Assembly (NCBI GenBank): GCA_020201525.1
Contig: JAIVGO010000113.1
Span: forward strand, 1 to 44,991
Length of the DNA: 44,991 bases
Direction of reading: 5' to 3'
From: Actinomycetota bacterium
GTDB lineage: Bacteria > Actinomycetota > AC-67
Positions 16,093 to 24,328 of this stretch are shown one piece after another. The translations under genes were made by a program, and so were the position numbers. The notes under the pieces were generated by a model. The model saw nothing but the letters and a program-made list of their open reading frames with translations, had not been told where the DNA came from and ran no database searches. The stretch's first letter is position 1. The number at the start of each line of letters is the position of its first letter.

Positions 16093-17712
16093 CTACGCGA
16101 GGTTCGCGCTGCGGGGGTACGCCACGGCCGGATCGGTGATGACGTTCACCAGGCTTGGGCCTGCCGTCGCGAGCGCGCGGTCGAGCGCCGGGCCGAGCTC
16201 CGCGGGTGATCGCACCAATTCTCCGTGGCCGCCGAGCGCTGTCATGACCTCGTCGTACCGCGTTTCCGGTCGCAGCTCCGCGGCAACGTCGTAGCCGTAG
16301 AGGAATCGCATCGGATGCTTTTCGAGCCCCCAAATTCCGTTGTTGCCGCATACGATCGTCACGTTGATACCGAACCGCACCAGCGTGTCCCAATCACCCA
16401 TGCCGAAGCCGGCTGCGCCGTCCCCGAGCATCATGACGATCTGACGGTCCGGATACAGCACACCGGCGGCCAGTGCGTAGCCCGGCCCGGTGCCGAGGCA
16501 TCCGTACGGCCCGGGGTCGAGCCACCCGCCCGGCTCGTACACATCCACGAACTTCCCCGCGTACGACACGAAGTCGCCGCCGTCGCAGATCACGATGGAA
16601 TCGCGCTTCAGCCGCGGGACCAGCTCCCCGTAGACACGCGCCGGGTGAATGGGCGTCGCATCGAGATGAAGCTCCTTGTAAAGCGCGCCGCGTTTTTCAT
16701 TTTCGACGCGACGAAGCTCGGCGACCCAGGCGCTTCGATCACGGTTCTTCGCTTCGCTCAATGCTTCGAATGCGTTGCCGATCGAGCTCGTCCATAACCC
16801 GGCCGCCAAATCAACATGCTCGGCGACAAGCGATTCGTCGTCGACGACATGAATCACTTTCGCCGAGCCGAAGCTTCCAAACCCGACGCGAAAATCGAGC
16901 GACGTCCCCACGACGATGACGAGATCCGCGCGGCCGAACGCGTGTCCTCGCGACGCAGAGAATGCAAGGCCGTGGTCGGCGGGCAGGACGCCCCGGCCCA
17001 TGCCGTTCATGAACACGGGGATCTCATGACGTGTCGCAAATTCTTGGAGGTCGTTCGCAGCGCCGTGCATCCAGACGTCGGAGCCCGCCAGGATGACCGG
17101 CCGTTCGGCTTCGGAAAGCGTGATGGTCGCGGCGTCCGCGTCGCCACCGACGTGTGTATTTTTCGTGGGCGCGGCTTTCTGTGGCCGGTCGGCTTCGGCA
17201 CGGCTGAAAATGACCTCGAGGGGAAAGTCCAAAAAGACCGGCCCGCGATGCGGCGTCGTTGCGATGCGGGTCGCCTCCACCATCTCATTTCCGATCTGAG
17301 ATGCATCGAACACCGTCTGCGCTGCTTTCGTGACCTCGCGCACGAGCGGGACGTGATCCATCTCTTGCAAGCTTCCCTGGCCCCAGCGCATTTGCGGCGC
17401 GCGCCCGCCGAGCATGAGCAGCGGCGTGCCGTTGAACCACGCCGATGTGAGCGGGCTCATGCCGTTGGTCACACCCGGCCCTGCCGTCAGCGCGGTGACG
17501 CCGAGACCGCGCGTCAGCTTCGCATGCGCTTCCGCCGCGAAGCCGGCAGTCTGCTCGTGGCGCGTGTCGATGATCCTCATGCCGCGGGAGTGGAAGCCGT
17601 CGTAGATCGGAAAGATGTGACCGCCCGACAGCGTGTAGATCTGCTCGACACCGTTCGCGCGCAGGGCCTCGGCGATGAAATCGCCGCCGTGTCCTTCCAT
17701 CCGCTCGGCCAT
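16093..17712 (-). CDS. Thiamine diphosphate-dependent enzyme (acetolactate synthase / 2-hydroxyacyl-CoA lyase type)
   Basis: 539 aa. It has the three domains of the family: an N-terminal Pyr domain with the catalytic Glu in RHEQTAGFAAEAHAK and GPGVTNGMSPLTSAW; a central Rossmann-like domain (PVILAGSDVW); and a C-terminal PP domain with the Mg/ThDP motif starting GDGAAGFGMGDWDT and ending GNNG. This family carboligates or cleaves 2-oxo or 2-hydroxyacyl compounds. No small regulatory subunit (ilvN/ilvH) or other ilv gene is nearby, so true acetolactate synthase is doubtful and a lyase role is as likely. Start uncertain: ATG at 17712 or 17700, or TTG at 17751. Confidence 0.88.
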   Translation of the reverse strand: MAERMEGHGGDFIAEALRANGVEQIYTLSGGHIFPIYDGFHSRGMRIIDTRHEQTAGFAAEAHAKLTRGLGVTALTAGPGVTNGMSPLTSAWFNGTPLLMLGGRAPQMRWGQGSLQEMDHVPLVREVTKAAQTVFDASQIGNEMVEATRIATTPHRGPVFLDFPLEVIFSRAEADRPQKAAPTKNTHVGGDADAATITLSEAERPVILAGSDVWMHGAANDLQEFATRHEIPVFMNGMGRGVLPADHGLAFSASRGHAFGRADLVIVVGTSLDFRVGFGSFGSAKVIHVVDDESLVAEHVDLAAGLWTSSIGNAFEALSEAKNRDRSAWVAELRRVENEKRGALYKELHLDATPIHPARVYGELVPRLKRDSIVICDGGDFVSYAGKFVDVYEPGGWLDPGPYGCLGTGPGYALAAGVLYPDRQIVMMLGDGAAGFGMGDWDTLVRFGINVTIVCGNNGIWGLEKHPMRFLYGYDVAAELRPETRYDEVMTALGGHGELVRSPAELGPALDRALATAGPSLVNVITDPAVAYPRSANLA

Positions 17713-17815
17713 GAGGCCGAGATCGTCGCCGCTGGGCGCCGTCCGCGGCAAACCGGTGGCCTCGTTCCCGCGCGGTGCCGATCGGTCTCCGAATTGAGCC
17801 GGCGTGGCCCTTTTC

Positions 17816-17831
17816 TCCCGCCAAAGCGGGA
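17816..17831 (-). other. Hairpin in the leader of the ThDP-enzyme gene
   Basis: TCCCGC-N4-GCGGGA is a perfect 6-bp stem about 105 nt upstream of the ThDP enzyme start. On the minus strand it is followed by GAAAAGGG rather than a T-run, so it does not look like a terminator. Confidence 0.3.
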
Positions 17832-17932
17832 CAAGCCGGTCGCTAACTGTAGCGAAAGCGGTAAAAGCATCATCATTCGAAACAGTCAGACCAAGCGAAA
17901 CATACTGCTAGAGGTACGGATGCCTAATCGTT

Positions 17933-17997
17933 GAATATGTCGCCAGGGCAAAAGGTTATTCCGGCCTAAAAGAGGAGCCAGGGGTCCTGTGAAGGAC
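17933..17997 (+). promoter_or_regulatory. Structured leader of the zinc-ribbon gene with GEMM-like fragments and an SD-sequestering hairpin
   Basis: Two short segments, CAGGGCAAA (17944-17952) and CCGGCCTAAA (17961-17970), match conserved parts of the cyclic-di-GMP-I (GEMM) riboswitch as I remember them, but the stem between them and the 3' half are absent. Just downstream, GTCCT-GTGA-AGGAC (17984-17997) is a GNRA-capped hairpin whose 3' arm holds the Shine-Dalgarno AAGGA of the gene at 18007. Regulation of translation by this fold is inferred. Confidence 0.35.
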
Positions 17998-18006
17998 GGT
18001 TTGAGC

Positions 18007-18168
18007 ATGGGAGCCACCATGATCCGCGCTCGACTTACACGCGCTAGGAGCTGCTCTGCGTGCCGGACGAAGCTGCCGGCCACCGACGTACGCGCCAAGC
18101 GCACCGATCTGTGCAACAGCTGTTACGCGCGGGCGATCCGCGTGTTGCTTCGTCCCTGCCGCAACTAG
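18007..18168 (+). CDS. 53-aa zinc-ribbon-like protein
   Basis: The small reading frame runs from ATG 18007 (alternative ATG at 18019) to TAG 18166-18168. Two CxxC pairs, CSAC and CNSC, are separated by 16 residues and surrounded by many Arg/Lys (MIRARLTRARS before, CYARAIRVLLRP after), the layout of a small treble-clef or zinc-ribbon nucleic-acid-binding protein. AAGGA lies 10 nt before the start. No specific family is recognised. The paired cysteines plus a Shine-Dalgarno make chance unlikely. It is convergent with pepA (stop 18184). Confidence 0.65.
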   Translation: MGATMIRARLTRARSCSACRTKLPATDVRAKRTDLCNSCYARAIRVLLRPCRN

Positions 18169-18183
18169 TCGCGGCATCTGTTC

Positions 18184-19668
18184 CTACTGGGACGTAAGCC
18201 AGTCCACTAGCGTTCGCACGCCGACGCCCGTACTCCCCTTCGGGACTTCATAGTCGTCTGATTCGCTGCGCGCGGGGCCTGCGATATCGAGGTGCGCCCA
18301 GTCGGTCTCGCCGGCGAACTCAGCGAGAAACAGCGCCGCAGTAATCGCGCCACCGTACCGGCCGCCGATGTTCTTCAAGTCGGCGATATCCGAGTCGATG
18401 TCCTTGCGATACTCCTTGTTCAATGGCAGATGCCACGCCATCTCGCCGGCACGTGATGCCGCCGAGATGAGGTCCGTCGCGAGGCGATCGTTGTTCGAGA
18501 ACACGCCGAACATCTTGCTGCCGAGTGCGACCATGCAGGCACCGGTTAGCGTCGCGATGTCGATGATGAGATCCGCTTTCTTTTCTTTCGCGTACACGAT
18601 GCCGTCGCTCATGACCAGACGGCCTTCGGCGTCGGTGTTGCCGACCTCGACCGTCTTGCCTCCGCGAATCGTGATGACGTCGCCGGGATGCAATGCGTTT
18701 CCGCCCGGCATGTTCTCGGCGGTGGTGATGATGCCGGTGACGGCGACCTTCGGCTTCAGCGCAGCGATCGCTTGCATCGTGCCGAGAACAACGCCGGCGC
18801 CGGCCATGTCGGTCTTCATCCAGTCCATGCCCTGCGTCTTGATGTCGAGGCCGCCCGAATCGAACGTGATTCCTTTGCCTATGAGAGCGATGTGCTTCTT
18901 GGCGCCTGCCGGCTTGTACGTCATCTCGATCAAGCGCGGCGGCTTGCGGCTTCCGCGCCCGACGCCGATCAGCCCGCCGAATCCGCCGGCTTCGAGCTGC
19001 TTCTCGTCCAGGACCTTGATCGTGATCGAGGTTCCTTTCGCGATGCGACGCGCTTCGTCGGCAAGTGACTGCGGGCTCTTATCGAGTGCCGGTGTATTTG
19101 TGAGGTCGCGCGCGAGGCTCGTCGCGTCGGCGATGACCTTCGCTCGATCGACTGACTTCGAAACTCGTTTGGCGTCCCAACCCTTTGCCGCGATGATTTC
19201 GATGTGGTCCACCGAAGATTTCGGCTTGTCGCCGTTGCTCGACGCTTTGTAACGATCGAAGCGGTACGACCCTAGGAACACGCCTTCTGCGAAAGCGGAG
19301 CACAGCTCGTCGGCGTTGCCTTTGCCCGCCTGCGGAATCGTCGTCCCGACGCTCTTTGCGGCGCCGGCTCGGCGCGCGACGAGCGCTCCGGCGCGCCGGA
19401 TCTCGCGCGCCTTCACCTCGGCCTTGTCGCCGAGCCCGACGAAGAGCACTTGCTTCGACGGGAGCTTTCCGTAGGTCGGCACGGTGAGCGCCTCGCCGAA
19501 ATCACCTTTGAACCGGCTCTGGTCGAGCAAATCTTTCAGCTTGATTCCGAGCTTCTTCGCGACGACGTCTGCACCGGCGCCGGCGGCGCCGTCCTTGTAC
19601 ACGGGGACGGCCAGCAAGTCGACCTCGAGCTGATCCACGCCTTGGGTTGCGAGACGAATGTTCGGCAC
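18184..19668 (-). CDS. pepA: Leucyl aminopeptidase (M17)
   Basis: 494 aa, normal for PepA. The C-terminal catalytic domain carries all family marks: LIGKGITFDSGGLDIK (metal and catalytic Lys/Asp), KTDMAGAGVVLG, and the signature NTDAEGRL with the metal-binding Asp and Glu and the catalytic Arg. It removes N-terminal residues from peptides in the cytoplasm, with two divalent metals in a hexamer. The GTG at 19668 is chosen because AGGAGG lies 7 nt before it; a TATACT box (19703-19708) further upstream suits as -10. The spurious ATG between AGGAGG and GTG is in another frame. Confidence 0.95.
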   Translation of the reverse strand: MPNIRLATQGVDQLEVDLLAVPVYKDGAAGAGADVVAKKLGIKLKDLLDQSRFKGDFGEALTVPTYGKLPSKQVLFVGLGDKAEVKAREIRRAGALVARRAGAAKSVGTTIPQAGKGNADELCSAFAEGVFLGSYRFDRYKASSNGDKPKSSVDHIEIIAAKGWDAKRVSKSVDRAKVIADATSLARDLTNTPALDKSPQSLADEARRIAKGTSITIKVLDEKQLEAGGFGGLIGVGRGSRKPPRLIEMTYKPAGAKKHIALIGKGITFDSGGLDIKTQGMDWMKTDMAGAGVVLGTMQAIAALKPKVAVTGIITTAENMPGGNALHPGDVITIRGGKTVEVGNTDAEGRLVMSDGIVYAKEKKADLIIDIATLTGACMVALGSKMFGVFSNNDRLATDLISAASRAGEMAWHLPLNKEYRKDIDSDIADLKNIGGRYGGAITAALFLAEFAGETDWAHLDIAGPARSESDDYEVPKGSTGVGVRTLVDWLTSQ

Positions 19669-19702
19669 GGCATTTCCTCCTGACGGACTCCGTAAAAACG
19701 GC

Positions 19703-19843
19703 AGTATATGCCGCCGCGACAAAAGCATCGCCTGCCGGCGCGCGGGATGATTAACGCGATTGCGACGCTCCAGATGCCGGGTGGTGCGATTTGCCCGATG
19801 AACCCGGACTTTTGTCGCAAGGAGTCGATCGCGGGTCCCGCGA
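19703..19843. repeat. Inverted repeats in the divergent pepA / repeat-protein control region
   Basis: Within the 216-bp gap 19669-19884 are a perfect 10-bp inverted repeat, GCGACAAAAG (19716-19725) and CTTTTGTCGC (19809-19818), and a compact palindrome TCGCGGG-T-CCCGCGA (19829-19843) about 42 nt before the repeat-protein start. A TATACT -10 box for pepA sits at 19703-19708. Operator or RNA-structure roles are both possible. Confidence 0.4.
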
Positions 19844-19884
19844 AATCAACGAGCCGCGCAACCATTTCTTCTCGGGGGGAATCA

Positions 19885-22800
19885 ATGAAACGTCGTTCTG
19901 TGCTGCTGTGTCTCGGCTTGTTCGCCGTCCTGGCCTTCGGTGGCTGGATCCGCGCTGAGGCCGCGAACTGTTCGGTCAGTTCACTCACGCCCACATCCAA
20001 CGCGGTGATCCGAGGGTCGGTAACGATTTCTTGGGTGACGGGCAGCTGCGCGTCGGGTGACACGATCCAACTGGACGCCAAGATCGGGAGCAACACCGTT
20101 TCGATCGGGAATCCCTCGATCAACGCGAACGGCTCCGCCGGCTCGGGGAGCTTCACGTGGGCGACCGCCAACGGATCCTTCTCCGATTCGAATCTCTGGC
20201 AACTAAAGGCGCAGGTACTAGGTAGTGATGGCGGATCGAATCAAAAAACCAACAGTCCGATCACGATCGATAACACCGCGCCGACGATCACGCTCTCCAG
20301 CCGCCTTCCAGCCGCGAACGCCAACGGATGGAACAACGCAAACGTGACCGTAACCTGGTCGTGCAACGACGCCTGGACCGGCGTTATCTCGAACCCGGTG
20401 TCGAGCACGATCTCGACGGAATCCGCCGGCCAGAGCGCGACGGGAACCTGTCAGGATGGAGCGGGTAACACAGCTTCGAACACGGTCTCGGGCATCAGCA
20501 TCGACAAGACGGCGCCGTCGACCTCGGGAAGCCGCGCCCCCGCCGCGAACTCGTTTGGATGGAACAACGTCGACGTCACGGCGAGCTGGTCCTGCTCCGA
20601 CCCACTTTCCGGCGTTGACACGCTGACGCCTCCGGCGAACGTTACCGCTGAAGGTTCCGGCCAGAGCCGGACAGGGACGTGCATCGACAAAGCCGGGAAC
20701 AGCGCCTCGAACACCGTGTCTGGCATCAGCATCGACAAGACGGCCCCGAATGCCGGCGCGTCGCCCTCTCGCTCGCCCAACGGCGCCGGTTGGTACAACA
20801 GCATCTTCAGCGTGTCCTACAGCGCCACCGACGCGTTGAGCGGGGTGAGCTCGTGCACGGCTCCTGCCTCTTACTCGGGCCCCGACACCGCTTCCGGCTC
20901 GCTCGGGGGACAGTGCTCCGACAAAGCCGGAAACATCGGCGCGGCATCCTTCGCGTTCAAGTACGACGCAACGGCCCCGGTGATCGCCCTCGCGTCGCGG
21001 GTTCCGGCGGCCAACGGCGCCGGGTGGAACAACTCGGCGGTGTCGATCGCATGGACGTGCCAGGATGCGCTGTCGGGTGAGACCGCGCCGGGTGACGCCG
21101 CTTCGGTCGCGAGCGACGGCGCCGACCAGATGCGCACCGGCCACTGCGCGGACAACGCTGGGAACACAAGCAGTAACTGGCAGAGCGTCAGCCTCGACTC
21201 ACAAGCTCCGAGCGCGTCCGCCGCCGTGTCGCGTCCGGCAGATCACAACGGCTGGTACACCGCGCCGCTCACGATCTCCTGGTCGGGAAGCGACGAGCTG
21301 AACGGGAGTGGCGTGGCATCGTGCTCGGCCGACGTCGTGTACTCCGGACCGGAGACCGCGTCGGACTCGCGCTCGGGAACGTGTGCGGACGTAGCCGGGA
21401 ACACGAGCGCTCCGGCAACGCAGAGCTTTCAGTACGACACCGGGGCGCCGCAGATTGCGCGCGTTTCGCGCACACCGGCGAACGGGGCCGGCTGGAACAA
21501 CACGCCGGTCGAGGTGGATTGGTCCTGCGTCGATGGCACCTCTGGTGCGGTCAGCCCAGCGGACACGCGCACGCTGTCCGATGAGGGTGCGGATCAGTCG
21601 GCGACCGGTGGTTGCACCGACAACGCCGGTAACACCGCATCGGACACGATCTCCGACATCAACATCGACACGACGCCTCCCGCCGTGAGCGCGAACCCGT
21701 CACGCACGCCGGACCACGGTGGCTGGTACACGGGCTCGTTCGACCTCGGCTGGACGGGAACCGACGCGCTCAGCGGTGTGGCCTCGTGCAGCGCGGATGT
21801 GACGCTGTCGGCCGACACCACCGGAGATTCGCGTGAAGGCACGTGCACCGACGACGCGGGCAACGAAAGCGCTGCCGTGCCGTACGCGTTCAGGCTCGAC
21901 GCCACCGGTCCGGAGATCACACCGACACTCCGGACCGCGGCGAACACCAACGGATGGAACAACACACCGGTCGAGCTCGCATGGGCATGCTCGGACGCCA
22001 CGTCCGGCGCCGTCGAGCCCTCTGTCGGGACGACGGTTTCCGGCGAAGGCGCCGCACAGTCCGCGACCGGCACCTGCGCCGACGACGCCGGAAACACCGC
22101 AACCGACACGGTCTCCGACATCGACATCGACATGACGAAGCCGGGTGCGGCCGCCGGAGCATCCCGTCCGGCCGACCACAACGGCTGGTATTCCGCGTCG
22201 TTCGACATCGGCTGGACCGGCAGCGACGCGCTCTCGGGTATCGACGCGTGCACCGCAGCCGTCACGGTCGACGGACCGGATACTGCCGGCGGCTCGCGCA
22301 CCGGAGCGTGTACCGACAAAGCCGGCAACGACAGCGACCCCGCCTCGCTGAGCTTCAAGTACGACGCCACGCCGCCGAACGTGAGCGGCACGCCCGACCA
22401 TCCCGCAAACGCGGCCGGCTGGTATCGGTCCGCCGTCTCGGTGACGTGGACCGGTGAAGACGCGACGAGCGACATCGATACGTGTGGCACTCCGTCGGTG
22501 TACGACGGGCCGGACTCCGCAACCGCAAGCGTCACGGGAACGTGCACCGATCAGGCGGGCAACACGGGGCACGGATCGTTCGGATTCAAGTACGACGCGA
22601 CCGCGGCCACGACGACGATCGACGTTCCCGCGGCGCCGCTCGTAGCCGGTCCGCTCGGCGGGTTCGTCGGCGGCTCCGCGCTCGACCTCGCCTCGGGCGT
22701 CGATGCAACGACCGCCACGTTCACCGACGCACTCGGCAACGCCACGACGGTGGCCGCCGAGTGCATCACCGGTTGCGGCACGACCGCAACGACGTGGAAC

Positions 22801-23055
22801 GCGTCCGTGGAGGGGCTCCTTCCCGGTCTCTACACCGTGACGGCGGCGACGACCGACATCGCCTCCAACGACGGGACCGTGTCGGCCCCGATCGTGGTCG
22901 TGATCGTGGCGGCACCATCGGGGCCGGCGGCCTCCCCCGCGAGAGCGCCCCGCGTGGCGGCTCCGGCCACCGCACCGGTTGCGCCGTCCGCGCCCGCGGT
23001 AGCTCCCGCCCGGTCCGAGAGCCCGGGATCTGTTCAAATCGAAGGCATGATGTAA
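19885..23055 (+). CDS. Large secreted modular repeat protein
   Basis: 1056 aa. The ATG at 19885 is chosen because a GGGGGGA site lies 4 nt before it and a clear signal peptide follows (MKRRSVLLCLGLFAVLAFGGW, cleavage near AEA). After an N-terminal domain (about 28-128) come ten modules of about 77 residues (129-905) in the order A-A-B-A-B-A-B-A-B-B. A-modules carry GWNN, WSC or WAC, GTC and AGNTAS. B-modules carry GWY, WxGxDALSG, GPDTA, GTC and AGN. These are Ig-like/OmpL47-type bacterial surface repeats with one conserved intradomain Cys pair per module. The C-terminus is Pro/Ala-rich and lacks LPxTG or a membrane anchor, so the protein is released or held non-covalently. A strong terminator follows. 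Adhesion or envelope function is a guess. Confidence 0.9.
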   Translation: MKRRSVLLCLGLFAVLAFGGWIRAEAANCSVSSLTPTSNAVIRGSVTISWVTGSCASGDTIQLDAKIGSNTVSIGNPSINANGSAGSGSFTWATANGSFSDSNLWQLKAQVLGSDGGSNQKTNSPITIDNTAPTITLSSRLPAANANGWNNANVTVTWSCNDAWTGVISNPVSSTISTESAGQSATGTCQDGAGNTASNTVSGISIDKTAPSTSGSRAPAANSFGWNNVDVTASWSCSDPLSGVDTLTPPANVTAEGSGQSRTGTCIDKAGNSASNTVSGISIDKTAPNAGASPSRSPNGAGWYNSIFSVSYSATDALSGVSSCTAPASYSGPDTASGSLGGQCSDKAGNIGAASFAFKYDATAPVIALASRVPAANGAGWNNSAVSIAWTCQDALSGETAPGDAASVASDGADQMRTGHCADNAGNTSSNWQSVSLDSQAPSASAAVSRPADHNGWYTAPLTISWSGSDELNGSGVASCSADVVYSGPETASDSRSGTCADVAGNTSAPATQSFQYDTGAPQIARVSRTPANGAGWNNTPVEVDWSCVDGTSGAVSPADTRTLSDEGADQSATGGCTDNAGNTASDTISDINIDTTPPAVSANPSRTPDHGGWYTGSFDLGWTGTDALSGVASCSADVTLSADTTGDSREGTCTDDAGNESAAVPYAFRLDATGPEITPTLRTAANTNGWNNTPVELAWACSDATSGAVEPSVGTTVSGEGAAQSATGTCADDAGNTATDTVSDIDIDMTKPGAAAGASRPADHNGWYSASFDIGWTGSDALSGIDACTAAVTVDGPDTAGGSRTGACTDKAGNDSDPASLSFKYDATPPNVSGTPDHPANAAGWYRSAVSVTWTGEDATSDIDTCGTPSVYDGPDSATASVTGTCTDQAGNTGHGSFGFKYDATAATTTIDVPAAPLVAGPLGGFVGGSALDLASGVDATTATFTDALGNATTVAAECITGCGTTATTWNASVEGLLPGLYTVTAATTDIASNDGTVSAPIVVVIVAAPSGPAASPARAPRVAAPATAPVAPSAPAVAPARSESPGSVQIEGMM
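20269..22600 (+). repeat. Ten-fold ~231-bp coding repeat array
   Basis: The modules of the secreted repeat protein appear at DNA level as about 231-bp units with strongly diverged third positions. The D/NxTAPxxxxxSRxP boundary recurs about every 77 codons. The repeats are well diverged, so the array is old rather than a recent tandem expansion. Confidence 0.85.
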
Positions 23056-23077
23056 CGCATCCAATAGCGCGTCACAC

Positions 23078-23112
23078 CGAAGGCCGGGATTGGTCCCGGC
23101 CTTCGCCTTTGT
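23078..23112 (+). terminator. Intrinsic terminator after the repeat-protein gene
   Basis: CGAAGGCCGGGA (23078-23089) and TCCCGGCCTTCG (23094-23105) form a perfect 12-bp stem with a TTGG loop, followed by CCTTTGT. It is the strongest terminator in the window. Confidence 0.85.
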
Positions 23113-23209
23113 CGAGCCCCGCGTGGTGACACCGCAAAGCGACACCCCATGTGACAACAGCCACCCGGCGACGCGAGGATAGGAACGTCCACGAGATGAA
23201 GGGGGCCGA

Positions 23210-23512
23210 ATGACCGTCCAGATGTACGTTCTGTACCGCACGCCGGAGAACCCGGAAGCCTTCGAAAAGCGGTACGTCGAAGGCCATCTCCCGCTCATCA
23301 AGGCGTACGACAACGTCAAAGACGTATCGTTCGCAAAGGTCACGCGTCGCGTCATGGGCGAGTTCCCGTACGACTATGTCTTCACCGGCACGTGGAGCGA
23401 CAAGGACGCGTGGAAGGCCGACCTCGGATCGCAAAAGGCAAAGGACGCGACGGCCGACGCGCAAAGCTTCGCGCCGCCGTTCGACGTCGTCGTGCTCGAG
23501 ACGCTGGCGTAG
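23210..23512 (+). CDS. EthD-family protein
   Basis: 100 aa, a single ferredoxin-like EthD domain: MTVQMYVLYRTPENPEAFEKRYVEGHLPLIKAY, with HLPL as family mark, then a C-terminal FDVVVLETLA strand. EthD-type proteins accompany oxygenases or act as small isomerases or accessory factors in aromatic and ether degradation. GAAGGGGG precedes the ATG. It is 9 nt upstream of the enoyl-CoA-hydratase-like gene and probably the first gene of the phenylacetate operon, where it may act as accessory protein. That link is inferred from position only. Confidence 0.85.
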   Translation: MTVQMYVLYRTPENPEAFEKRYVEGHLPLIKAYDNVKDVSFAKVTRRVMGEFPYDYVFTGTWSDKDAWKADLGSQKAKDATADAQSFAPPFDVVVLETLA

Positions 23513-23521
23513 GAGGCGACG

Positions 23522-24310
23522 ATGGAAACCGTTCTGTACGACGTTCGCAGCGGCGTCGCGACGATCACGATGAACCGGCCGGATGTCTTGAACGCCCTCG
23601 ATGTCACCCTTGCCACCGAGATGGCGAAGGCAATTGCCGAAGCCGGCGGCGATCCGGCCGTTCGTGCGGTCGTCATCACCGGCGCCGGGCGAGGATTTTG
23701 CGCGGGCGCCGACCTCGGGCAGCTCGAGGACGCGTATCGATCCGGACAGTCCGGGCCGATCGGCGACATCTTGCGCGATCGCTACAACCCGATGGTGCTT
23801 CCCATCACACAGCTCGACAAGCCCGTGATCGCCGCAGTGAACGGCGTCGCCGCGGGGGCGGGGGCCTCGATCGCATTCGCGTGTGACTTCCGCATTGCAT
23901 CGGACAAGGCGAAGTTCTTCCAAGCGTTCATCAAAATCGGTCTCATCCCCGATTGCGGCGCGAATTATTTTCTCCCCCGCTTGGTCGGCATGGCGAAAGC
24001 ACTCGAGCTGGCGATGCTCGGCGACGTCATCACGGCAGAGACGGCGCTGGAGTACGGACTCGTGACGAAAGTCGTCTCCGCAGACACCTTGATCGACGAA
24101 ACCCAAACCTTCGCGGAGCAGCTGGCATCGGGTCCGTCGCGAGCGTTCGGCGCGACGCGGCGCTCGATGATGTTCGGCGCGGTCAACGACCTAGAACAAA
24201 CCATGGATTACGAGGCCGACGCTCAGCACGAGCTCGCGCAAAGCGGGGATCACAAAGAGGGTGTCTTGGCGTTCCTCGAAAAACGAACCCCGAACTTTCA
24301 GGGCCGCTGA
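23522..24310 (+). CDS. paaG: Enoyl-CoA hydratase/isomerase, probable PaaG-type ring-epoxide isomerase
   Basis: 262 aa, crotonase fold. GAGRGFCAGADLGQL provides the oxyanion hole and VNGVAAGAGASIAFACDF the second glycine strand. The IGLIPDCGANYFLPRLVG segment has the single acidic residue (Asp) typical of PaaG rather than the Glu pair of true hydratases. PaaG converts 1,2-epoxyphenylacetyl-CoA to the oxepin. The position directly before paaA supports the assignment over a generic enoyl-CoA hydratase. An AGGAGG-like site (TAGGAGGCG) precedes the ATG. Confidence 0.85.
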   Translation: METVLYDVRSGVATITMNRPDVLNALDVTLATEMAKAIAEAGGDPAVRAVVITGAGRGFCAGADLGQLEDAYRSGQSGPIGDILRDRYNPMVLPITQLDKPVIAAVNGVAAGAGASIAFACDFRIASDKAKFFQAFIKIGLIPDCGANYFLPRLVGMAKALELAMLGDVITAETALEYGLVTKVVSADTLIDETQTFAEQLASGPSRAFGATRRSMMFGAVNDLEQTMDYEADAQHELAQSGDHKEGVLAFLEKRTPNFQGR

Positions 24311-24315
24311 GCGAG

Positions 24316-24321
24316 TAGAAT
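24316..24321 (+). promoter_or_regulatory. -10 box TAGAAT before paaA (leaderless)
   Basis: TAGAAT is followed by 7 nt and ATG at 24329, with no Shine-Dalgarno. It suggests an internal promoter giving a leaderless paaABCD mRNA, in addition to read-through from paaG. Confidence 0.45.
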
Positions 24322-24328
24322 TGCAGCC

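Noticed and set aside
17816..17831. Hairpin as an intrinsic terminator
   Set aside because: No T-run follows on either strand and it lies in the leader of the ThDP enzyme gene.
20269..22600. Repeat array as a CRISPR or DNA satellite
   Set aside because: The periodicity is about 231 bp, in frame and conserved at protein level, with no short identical repeats and spacers.
21700..23355. 551-codon open frame antisense to the repeat protein
   Set aside because: It mirrors the coding repeats and crosses the intrinsic terminator at 23078-23112.
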